Assembly (NCBI GenBank): GCA_964505305.1
Contig: CAZDHE010000014.1
Coordinates: 1-23,205, forward strand
Reading direction: 5' to 3'
DNA length: 23,205 nt
Source: JAXHLG01 sp964505305
Lineage (GTDB): Bacteria; Patescibacteriota; Minisyncoccia; Moranbacterales; DUUL01
In this document: positions 6,730-12,633 of the stretch, piece after piece
Position numbering within the stretch: the first letter of the stretch is position 1
Layout: every line of letters begins with the position of its first letter
Program-made: the position numbers and the translations under genes
The notes under the pieces: generated by a model
Seen by the model: only the letters and a program-made list of their open reading frames with translations
Database searches by the model: none
What the model was told of the DNA's origin: nothing

Positions 6730-7110
6730 TATTCCGAAGAGTCAAACCTTAATCGCCTTATTTTTAGTTGTTTCTCTCCTCGTTTTATGCTAACTTTTAA
6801 TAAAAGCGCCAAATCTTAAATTCCGTCACTAAATACTGCCATTGCGTATAAATAATACAACAGAAGCTCTTTTTAAATTACAATTTGATGTTATGCATAG
6901 TTTGATAAATTAACCCTTTTAAATTTTGACAGATTGCCGCAATAAAACTTTGGAAATGGAGTAAACAAAAAAGACTTCTTTAAAAAAAGAATTAAAAAGT
7001 ATTTCATAATTAGAGATAATTATGCAACAATGGAAGGCGTAAGCTCCTAATCTTTTTAGCTCTTTAGGTAATTTTATGGATAAACCTTTTTTCGGCAATT
7101 CTTAGATAAA

Positions 7111-7220
7111 TAATGTTACGCTTTTCTTAAACCAATCTTTGAAGTTCGAATTCTACAGATGCAGAAGTCGAACTTCAGGGATTTTTAGAGAAAGACTCGC
7201 TTAAGAAGCGCTTAACATTA
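7111..7220. mobile_element. MITE-like palindromic element, copy E3 (short form, reversed)
   Basis: The termini TAATGTTA and TAACATTA are perfect inverted repeats, and pairing continues through CTTTTCTTAA/TTAAGAAGCG. The core hairpin (7141-7176) pairs GAAGTTCGAATTCT with AGAAGTCGAACTTC at all but one position. Its reverse complement aligns with the left two thirds of E1 and E2, sharing AATCCCTGAAGTTCGACTTC, but lacks their ~40-bp right part. It is non-coding. Confidence 0.6.
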
Positions 7221-7265
7221 AATATCACTCCACCGGGTAGTTATTTGTCCTTAGGGTTATCGACT

Positions 7266-7294
7266 TTGCTAAATTGAAATTATTTTATTATATT
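7266..7294 (+). promoter_or_regulatory. Promoter candidate of the 104-aa gene
   Basis: TTGCTA (7266-7271) and TATATT (7289-7294) are 17 bp apart, about 50 bp before the ATG at 7348. The match is moderate and the region is very AT-rich. Confidence 0.4.
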
Positions 7295-7347
7295 TAACCA
7301 CAGAATTGAGCTGAATAATTTTATTTTTAAATTAAATTTAGTTTGCT

Positions 7348-7662
7348 ATGAAATTTAAAATAAATAATAATTTTTCCAGAAGCGCTTCCGATATTTTAAG
7401 GAAAGTGGGTTACAAACCGATTTTTGACCAAAAAACCGGCAAGTCAAGCTATGTCAGAAATTTAACCGGCCAACGCTATCCCCGTTTTCACCTTTACCTT
7501 AAAGAAAGCGGCGATGATATTATTTTCGATTTACACCTTGATCAATCCAAAACCCTATATAAAGGACAAAAAGCTCACAATGCCGACTACGATACCCCGG
7601 AAGTAAAAGAAGAATTAGTTAAGATTTACCAAGAAGTTAAGAAGTGGATAAACACCATTTAA
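7348..7662 (+). CDS. Conserved-type hypothetical protein, 104 aa
   Basis: This is a small soluble protein with no signal or membrane segment. It has a patterned sequence: SARD-like N-terminal helix SASDILRKVGY (12-22), then SSYVRNLTGQRYPRFHLYLK (33-52), a beta strand FDLHLDQS (60-67), and GQKAHNADYDTPEV (73-86) before a C-terminal helix. The YPRFHLY and LHLDQ blocks resemble a small protein family that I recall from many CPR genomes with no known function; this is memory, not a search. The conserved His, Asp and Arg residues could bind a ligand or nucleic acid, but nothing proves it. It is a single gene between two repeat-rich gaps and ends with TAA. I assign no function. Confidence 0.75.
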   Translation: MKFKINNNFSRSASDILRKVGYKPIFDQKTGKSSYVRNLTGQRYPRFHLYLKESGDDIIFDLHLDQSKTLYKGQKAHNADYDTPEVKEELVKIYQEVKKWINTI

Positions 7663-7866
7663 AAATCCCAAAAAGGAGAAAGGAGATGACAAAAAATGAG
7701 GAGCAAGAAGCAAGTATTAAGAAGTAAGAGTTTAAAATGACAAATGTCAAAGCCCAAATGTCAAATCAATATCAAATAACTAAATCCAAATGTCAAATGA
7801 AAGGGGCAAGGGGTAAGTATTAAGGGGCAAGGGGTTAAGAACTCAAAGCTCAAAAGTCAAAGCTCA

Positions 7867-7908
7867 ACCCGGTGAAACTCTTGCGAAGCAAGATTGTTCC
7901 ACTCGGGT
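7867..7908 (+). repeat. 42-bp hairpin repeat, copy 3
   Basis: It is the inverse of copies 1 and 2, with inner hairpin CTTGC-GAA-GCAAG and outer arms ACCCGGTGAAAC and GTTCCACTCGGGT. It lies 205 bp beyond the stop of the 104-aa gene. Relative to the upstream gene it points the same way as the other two copies. Confidence 0.75.
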
Positions 7909-8027
7909 CAAAGCCACAGCTTAAAACTAAAAGTTTAAATAGAAGTAAGGGGCAAGGGGTTGAAATGTCAAAGTTCAAATGTCAAATAAAGGGGGTAAGA
8001 AGCAAGGAGTAATGGGCAAGGAGTTAA

Positions 8028-8043
8028 TTCCGAGTAATCGGGA
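8028..8043. repeat. Short palindrome repeat, copy D (diverged)
   Basis: TTCCGAGTAATCGGGA differs from the perfect form at two positions. It lies 120 bp from hairpin copy 3 in the composite repeat block. Confidence 0.55.
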
Positions 8044-8131
8044 CAAATGACAAATGAACCTAAAATATCAAATGACTTCGGAATGAGTTGCTGACAGCTA
8101 AACAGGCGGTGAACGATTTGCTTCCAATTTA

Positions 8132-8159
8132 AAAAACCGACCATTTTAGATCGGTTTTT
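8132..8159 (-). terminator. Terminator of the carbonic-anhydrase-like gene
   Basis: AAAAACCGA (8132-8140) and TCGGTTTTT (8151-8159) form a perfect 9-bp stem with a 10-nt loop and a T run, 22 bp after the stop codon. The symmetry means it could also work on the plus strand. Confidence 0.75.
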
Positions 8160-8181
8160 GTTTTGCTTGAAAGATTTAAAT

Positions 8182-8697
8182 TCAAGCGGCTTGACTGATT
8201 TTTCGATCATCCTCTTCTAAAGAAATTTTCTCCGCCTCAACTTTCACAAATTCAATCTCGGTATTCTGTCGATTCAATCTGGCGTAAATTGTATGAATCT
8301 CTTTATCGGGATGTTGGCTTTTTATTACCCTAAAAGCCCTTGCCAATTCTTTCTCATGGAACTCCTGTTCTGCTTCTTTATCTCCCTGAAAAGGCTTTGA
8401 TCCTCCATAAGCTCCGCAATCCTCATGATTAACCAGGATAATTTTATCTACTTTATGCAAGTTACAGGGAACTTCTACGCAAGAAGAAGCCAGATCCTCT
8501 CCTTTGGACTCAATAATAGCCTTGGCCGAACCCGGAAGTTTGGGAAAGTCATAAGATTTTATTTTAAAATAACTTTCCACAAAATTCATAGTTTCCCGCC
8601 AAAATCGAAAATCAATACAACACAGAACCACCGCCTCGCATTTATGGACGTCTTTGTGGTGAAAAGGGGTTTGATAAAGAACTTTTTGACCGGTCAT
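8182..8697 (-). CDS. Beta-carbonic-anhydrase-like zinc protein
   Basis: This 171-aa protein carries the zinc-site motifs of beta-carbonic anhydrases: CIDFR (27-31, C-x-D-x-R with C27 as ligand and the D29/R31 dyad), then HEDCG (91-95, ligands H91 and C94). PGSAKA (55-60) lies where the classic glycine-rich G-N-A loop is expected, but with Ser for Asn. The family interconverts CO2 and bicarbonate in the cytoplasm; some CPR-type homologues are only annotated by similarity, so activity is not certain. Unlike most genes here it has a clear Shine-Dalgarno (AAGGAG six bases before the ATG). It also has a good promoter and terminators on both sides, so it is a well-insulated single-gene unit. It ends with TGA. 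Confidence 0.8.
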   Translation of the reverse strand: MTGQKVLYQTPFHHKDVHKCEAVVLCCIDFRFWRETMNFVESYFKIKSYDFPKLPGSAKAIIESKGEDLASSCVEVPCNLHKVDKIILVNHEDCGAYGGSKPFQGDKEAEQEFHEKELARAFRVIKSQHPDKEIHTIYARLNRQNTEIEFVKVEAEKISLEEDDRKISQAA

Positions 8698-8736
8698 TTT
8701 TTCTCCTTAATTTTTAATGTTTCTGCAACAAAGGTA

Positions 8737-8764
8737 ATTATAAATCAAATTTATAATCCGTCAA
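8737..8764 (-). promoter_or_regulatory. Promoter of the carbonic-anhydrase-like gene
   Basis: On the minus strand, TTGACG (8759-8764) and TATAAT (8737-8742) are 16 bp apart, near the sigma-70 consensus. A leader of about 30 nt with AAGGAG precedes the ATG at 8697. Confidence 0.7.
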
Positions 8765-8783
8765 TATTTTCAAACTTCAAAAT

Positions 8784-8813
8784 AAAACCCCCTTCTTAAA
8801 AGAAGAGGGTTTT
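8784..8813 (-). terminator. Strong hairpin terminator after the surface-protein gene
   Basis: AAAACCCCCTTCTT (8784-8797) pairs with AAGAAGAGGGTTTT (8800-8813) over 14 positions with one mismatch and a 2-nt loop, followed on the minus strand by a T-rich run. It lies 20 bp beyond the stop at 8833 and probably ends the long unit that begins near 14575. Confidence 0.85.
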
Positions 8814-8832
8814 TGAATAAACTTCAAAATAT

Positions 8833-9876
8833 TTAATTAGCCGTTTCCTCCCAATCTTCTCCATAAGCTCTCCTGGTTTCAGCTGTAATATCGCATCCGC
8901 AATCACAAGTTTCTTTATCGGCGAAGTACTCCGATTTAGCGCAAGAACAATCATAAATACAAACCTCGGAGGTATCGGAGGCTCCCTCATGCTCAGCTTT
9001 CACTTCAAAAAACTCGCCGGTGGGAGTATCCGCTATTCCTTTAGAGGTAACTTTACCATCATCCAAATCTACAAATTCGCTGAATTCGCTATCTACAATA
9101 CTCCAGTTTGATTCGCTGTTTTTGATACTAGCATCTCCTTGACTCAGAAAAGATCGAGCGGTATCGCAATTATCATACTTCAAAAAAGTTTTTGCGTATA
9201 TAGCATCCAATTGCTCTGAATCTTCCTCATCATCTTCCTCGTCTATCCCCACACTTTCATCCAAAGCTATTTTAATTGTCTCCCGGCAAACTTTCATTTG
9301 GGGAACATCCGGCAAATCCAAATCGCTAAACTGTATCCACCCTAACTCATCCGACCAAGCATAAGAATCATCGGGATTACTCAAATCCACTCCGTAGCTG
9401 GACCCGCTCATTTTAATCCAGCCTTCCCAGCCGCCGGAGTTGCCATCTTTCATTTCCTCCTCAATCCCGGTTATTCTAGCCCAACCGGTCAAATTATCAC
9501 CCACCCTTTTTACGCTATGATTAGGACTTCTCGGATAAGACCCGGAAGGATTAAAATCAAAATCTATCCAGCCAATATTTTCATGCCAAGCGTACCCAGT
9601 AACATTGCAGTCGCTTCCACAATCCCAAAAAGGGACATCTACTTGATAATCAGCTCCACCGGAAACGTTGTCCCCACTCACGCTCCCCCAACCCACTCCG
9701 GTGGGAATCCCCGAACTGCTTTCGTCACCTCCCCATATCCAGCCTTTGATATAGTGAATAGTCTCATTATAGTTGTACCCGGCTTTGGCAAAACCCATCA
9801 AAGCCAGCTGAAAGGCAAAAGCAACTATGGGAACAATCAATATCCCCAATAATAGCGTTTTTTTTCTTTTCATCAT
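8833..9876 (-). CDS. Secreted surface protein with aromatic G-W repeats and Cys-rich tail
   Basis: This 347-aa protein has a lysine-rich start and a hydrophobic signal segment (about residues 7-31), so it is exported. The N-terminal half repeats short aromatic units: GWIWGG (45-50), GVGWGS (60-65), GYAWHENIGWIDF (94-106), GWARITG (131-137), GWEGWIKMSG (149-158) and YAWSDELGWIQF (172-183). Such G-Y/W-A-W...G-W-I repeats are, from my knowledge, common in CPR surface proteins and may form a beta structure that binds glycans or other surfaces. Residues 205-225 are very acidic. The tail holds a cysteine cluster CIYDCSC...CDCGC (306-328), which may form disulfides or bind metal. A domain beginning near CRETIKIAL (197-205) may be Ig-like. 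It is the last gene before a strong terminator. The exact function is unknown. Confidence 0.75.
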   Translation of the reverse strand: MMKRKKTLLLGILIVPIVAFAFQLALMGFAKAGYNYNETIHYIKGWIWGGDESSSGIPTGVGWGSVSGDNVSGGADYQVDVPFWDCGSDCNVTGYAWHENIGWIDFDFNPSGSYPRSPNHSVKRVGDNLTGWARITGIEEEMKDGNSGGWEGWIKMSGSSYGVDLSNPDDSYAWSDELGWIQFSDLDLPDVPQMKVCRETIKIALDESVGIDEEDDEEDSEQLDAIYAKTFLKYDNCDTARSFLSQGDASIKNSESNWSIVDSEFSEFVDLDDGKVTSKGIADTPTGEFFEVKAEHEGASDTSEVCIYDCSCAKSEYFADKETCDCGCDITAETRRAYGEDWEETAN

Positions 9877-9938
9877 TTTTTTTATTAATATTTATTTAAA
9901 ATTGCTTATTTAAATTTTACCTCTAAAAATTTTTTATG

Positions 9939-10166
9939 TCAAGGCAAGAGATTTTGATATTGCTGAATAATTTTTTCAATAAACGGCGGTAGATAAATAA
10001 TTCCCAAAGCCACCGGGATTGCAATTAAAAACAATTTAACAAAGCCCAGAATCTGAGAGATTATGACATACCGCTTAATATACTTGGTCATCTCCCTAAT
10101 TTCTCGAGTAGTTTCCAGATTTTCTTCTAAAAGCTTTTCTATTTTACTTTTTTCCTCTTTTTTCAT
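9939..10166 (-). CDS. Small single-TM membrane protein, 75 aa (hypothetical)
   Basis: The first 30 residues are a charged amphipathic helix likely to form a coiled coil (EEKSKIEKLLEENLETTREI, 4-23). A long hydrophobic segment follows (about residues 33-62, with a central proline) and a short polar tail ends in QQYQNLLP. The charged N-terminus is probably cytoplasmic. It lies 63 bp after the HlyD-type adaptor gene and 62 bp before the surface-protein gene, so the three are likely co-transcribed. The layout suggests a small partner or anchor for one of them, but that is inference from position only. It ends with TGA. No family recognised with confidence. Confidence 0.65.
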   Translation of the reverse strand: MKKEEKSKIEKLLEENLETTREIREMTKYIKRYVIISQILGFVKLFLIAIPVALGIIYLPPFIEKIIQQYQNLLP

Positions 10167-10229
10167 TGTTCTTTTTAAAAATAAACTACGCCGTTAAAGC
10201 ACACCCCAAATACTCGGCAAAAACTTGAT

Positions 10230-11552
10230 TTATTCATCTTTTTTCATAACTACAACTTTATCCCCTTCTTGCAAACCGCTGTTTATCTCCACATAACCCA
10301 TATCGTCCTCCAAACCGGTTTCCACCTTTTTCTCGATTACCCTTGAATCTCCAACAGCAACTTCCACAAAATCCCCTTCTTCCTTGTTTTGCACCGCCCT
10401 CCTTGAGATCTTCAAAACATTTCTCTTTTCATCAATTAAAACCTCCGCATCAACCGTCATTCCAGCTTTGATATTAAGATCATTTTCTTTTAACCTCATT
10501 TTGGCTTTGTAATAAACTACTCCTTGAACAACTGTAGAAGAGGGCTCTATATCTACAACTTCGGCACCCACTTTGTCCTTTTCAGAAAAAGCGTCAAAAG
10601 TGATTTCCGCTTCTTGCCCCAAATCAATTTCGGAAATATCCGATTCCGGCACATCTACTTCTAAAATAAAATCACTGGAAATAATCTCCCCAAAATCACC
10701 TTTGGATAAAGCGTTTCCCAAAACCTCCCCTTTCTCATAATTGACTTTCGAAACCACTCCGCTTACCGGAGCTTTTAAAAAACTATTCTCTAGCTTTTCT
10801 AAAACTGCTTTATAGTCAGCTTCAGCCGCCTCCACAGAAGCGCTTCTGCCGGCTTTAACATAATCAGATTCTGCAGTTTTAAGTTTTTCCTCAGAGGTCT
10901 TCAGGGAATTCTCCGCCGAGAGTAAGTTCATTTTTTTGTTTTTTTTGGCCACCTCCAAGGCTTTTTCAGATTTTTCTTTACTATTTTCAGCATTTATTAG
11001 CGCCAATTTTGTTTCTCTTAAGGCAGCGCTATCTTCTTCCGAGCCTTCTTTAAGTTCCTCATACTGAGACAATATTTCCTCGTAGTATTGCTTGGCATTT
11101 TCATAATCCAGTTCGGCTGACTCAACCACCTCCTCCTGATATTCCTCCACAGCTTCTAAATAATCTTCTGCGTTGTCTACGCTTTCTTCTATCTCCCTTA
11201 TTTGATCATCCTCTGCTCCGGATTCTGCGCGAGCCTTCTTTAAGGCAGCCTCGGCTTTCTCCGCTTGCCGACTCAAAACCTGATTCTCCAAAGCAGCAAA
11301 CACCTCTCCCTCGGCTACCTCCTCCCCTTCTTTAAAATTCACCTCTTTAATTCTTCCGGAAGATTCAAAATTCAAACGCACCGGTTTCTTGGAAACAATT
11401 TCCCCGGTAACGGAGATTGCTTTTCTAATATCCCCTCTCTCAACTTCTTCAGTAACATAATTATCTTTTTCATCAAACCGGAAAAAGGCAAACACTCCCA
11501 TTCCCAAGATAATCAATAACAAAATTAGAATAAGCCATTTTTTGTTTTTCAT
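10230..11552 (-). CDS. HlyD/AcrA-type membrane-fusion (adaptor) protein
   Basis: The 440-aa protein has an N-terminal membrane anchor (about residues 5-24). The first lipoyl half follows, ending near LNFESSGRIKEVNFKEGEEV (60-79), then a long alpha-helical hairpin/coiled coil (93-255) rich in Glu, Lys and Ala. The second lipoyl half is FLKAPVSGVVSKV (258-270). The beta-barrel spans about 290-375 and the membrane-proximal domain runs from about 376 to the end, GLQEGDKVVVMKKDE. This is the domain order of adaptors in MacAB-like ABC or RND efflux pumps. In those systems a MacB-type permease and ATPase gene normally sits next to it; none is found here, so the partner is elsewhere or this adaptor works alone. 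It is 40 bp downstream of folD and upstream of the 75-aa membrane protein. Confidence 0.88.
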   Translation of the reverse strand: MKNKKWLILILLLIILGMGVFAFFRFDEKDNYVTEEVERGDIRKAISVTGEIVSKKPVRLNFESSGRIKEVNFKEGEEVAEGEVFAALENQVLSRQAEKAEAALKKARAESGAEDDQIREIEESVDNAEDYLEAVEEYQEEVVESAELDYENAKQYYEEILSQYEELKEGSEEDSAALRETKLALINAENSKEKSEKALEVAKKNKKMNLLSAENSLKTSEEKLKTAESDYVKAGRSASVEAAEADYKAVLEKLENSFLKAPVSGVVSKVNYEKGEVLGNALSKGDFGEIISSDFILEVDVPESDISEIDLGQEAEITFDAFSEKDKVGAEVVDIEPSSTVVQGVVYYKAKMRLKENDLNIKAGMTVDAEVLIDEKRNVLKISRRAVQNKEEGDFVEVAVGDSRVIEKKVETGLEDDMGYVEINSGLQEGDKVVVMKKDE

Positions 11553-11592
11553 TCGATTGAATTAGTTTTAGTCCTTATTTAAGCCTAAAAAT

Positions 11593-12441
11593 CTATTTTT
11601 TGGATAAAGCTAAGGTGTTTTTTAATAAAATCGCCACTGTTACGGGACCCACGCCTCCCGGAACGGGAGTGGCAAAAGAGGCTTTCTTCTTGATACTTTC
11701 AAAATCGGCATCTCCCAAAGTTTTACTCTTCTGTTTGGTTATACCCACATCAATAACCACAGCCCCTTCTTTTATAAAATACCCCCTTAAAAAACCCGGC
11801 TCGCCCACAGCGGAAACAACCAAATCAGCTTGCGAGCTCTTGCTTTTTAAATCCTTGTCTTTAATACCGGATGTCAGACAATCCCCTCCCTTTCGAGATA
11901 AAAACTGAGACAATCCATCCACAAAAGACTTAGAATTACCAATTATGCAAATTTTTTTGCCCTTAAGAGTCCAGTCTATTTCTTCCAAAATTTCCTCAAT
12001 CGCCCCAAAAACGGGAGGGGAAATCAAGGAGCCGCCTTCTTGGCATAATTTAAAATTTCTTGGATGCAAGCATTCGACATCTTTCTTGGGATTGATAGCC
12101 TTTAAAACTTCTTCTGTGTCAAATTTTTCCGGCAAAGGAAGCTGAATCATTATGGCATCAATTTCTTCATCCTCGTTAAGGTGTTTAATGATGGATAATA
12201 ATTCCGCTTGACCTTCTTTTTCTTCAAGTTTATAAAAATGAGTATCGATTCCCACCTTTTTAGCCTCCTTTTGCTTAATATCAGTATAAAGCTTGGAATC
12301 CTCCCTATCACCCGCCATAATAATAGCTAAATTAGGTCTATTTAAGGCGCTATTATTTTTCTGCTCGTTTTTGCTTAAAATCTCACTGACAATCTCGTCC
12401 TTTATTCTTTCAGCTATTTTTTTACCGTCAATTATTTTCAT
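11593..12441 (-). CDS. folD: FolD, methylene-THF dehydrogenase/cyclohydrolase
   Basis: This 282-aa bifunctional enzyme converts 5,10-methylene-THF to 10-formyl-THF in the cytoplasm, using NAD(P)+ and then water. The catalytic Y-x-x-x-K is LYTDIK (51-56, Y52 and K56). IQLPLP (99-104) supplies Q100, KDVE (120-123) the conserved D121, and ATPVPGGVGPVTVAIL (257-272) is the C-terminal signature. Several usually strict blocks have drifted: KDVECLHP replaces KDVDGFHP, SPPVFGA (141-147) replaces the PCTPxG block, and the dinucleotide loop reads GNSKSFVDGL. Core catalysis is probably kept but cofactor binding may differ. It follows glyA, its metabolic partner, with a mobile-looking element in the 192-bp gap. 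There is no Shine-Dalgarno. Confidence 0.93.
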   Translation of the reverse strand: MKIIDGKKIAERIKDEIVSEILSKNEQKNNSALNRPNLAIIMAGDREDSKLYTDIKQKEAKKVGIDTHFYKLEEKEGQAELLSIIKHLNEDEEIDAIMIQLPLPEKFDTEEVLKAINPKKDVECLHPRNFKLCQEGGSLISPPVFGAIEEILEEIDWTLKGKKICIIGNSKSFVDGLSQFLSRKGGDCLTSGIKDKDLKSKSSQADLVVSAVGEPGFLRGYFIKEGAVVIDVGITKQKSKTLGDADFESIKKKASFATPVPGGVGPVTVAILLKNTLALSKK

Positions 12442-12476
12442 TATAATAAAAATGTTTATAAAAAATACTTTTTATA

Positions 12477-12625
12477 ACTGATGTTGCACACTTCTTAAAG
12501 CAGTCTTTTTTAAAAAATCCCTGAAGTTCGACTTCAGTATTTGCAGAATTCAAACTTCAAGCTGTTGCGTAATTGGAAAATACGTTCATATTAAACTATA
12601 ACGAGTATATGCGTATAACATCAGT
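12477..12625. mobile_element. MITE-like palindromic element, copy E2, with target duplication
   Basis: The termini ACTGATGTT (12477-12485) and AACATCAGT (12617-12625) are perfect 9-bp inverted repeats. TTATA immediately flanks both ends (12472-12476 and 12626-12630), a plausible 5-bp target duplication. The interior is about 94% identical by eye to E1 and carries the same GAAGTTCGACTTC hairpin core. It has no coding capacity. It fills most of the gap between glyA and folD. Confidence 0.7.
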
Positions 12626-12633
12626 TTATAGCT

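Larger units (their letters stand above)
6678..7347. other. 670-bp intergenic region with element E3
   Basis: No gene is seen on either strand. The region holds the GT4 promoter at its left end, the MITE-like copy E3 (7111-7220) and the promoter candidate of the 104-aa gene at its right end. A stretch 6891-7035 begins TTGATGTTATGCATA and ends TTATGCAACAATGG, which are roughly inverse to each other and resemble the E-family termini, so it may be a fourth, badly decayed copy. Bases 7229-7237 match the right arm of the 42-bp hairpin repeat. Confidence 0.5.
7663..8131. repeat. Composite intergenic repeat block
   Basis: No gene is seen over about 470 bp. The sequence is built from short recurring words: CAAATGTCAAATG, AAGGGGCAAGGGG, AAGAAGCAAGGAGTAA and CTCAAAAGTCAAAGCTCAA. 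It encloses a 42-bp hairpin repeat (7867-7908) and a diverged short palindrome (8028-8043). Bases 7866-7945 are the inverse of 2925-3001. In the sense of the upstream gene the block is purine- and A-rich. Confidence 0.7.
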
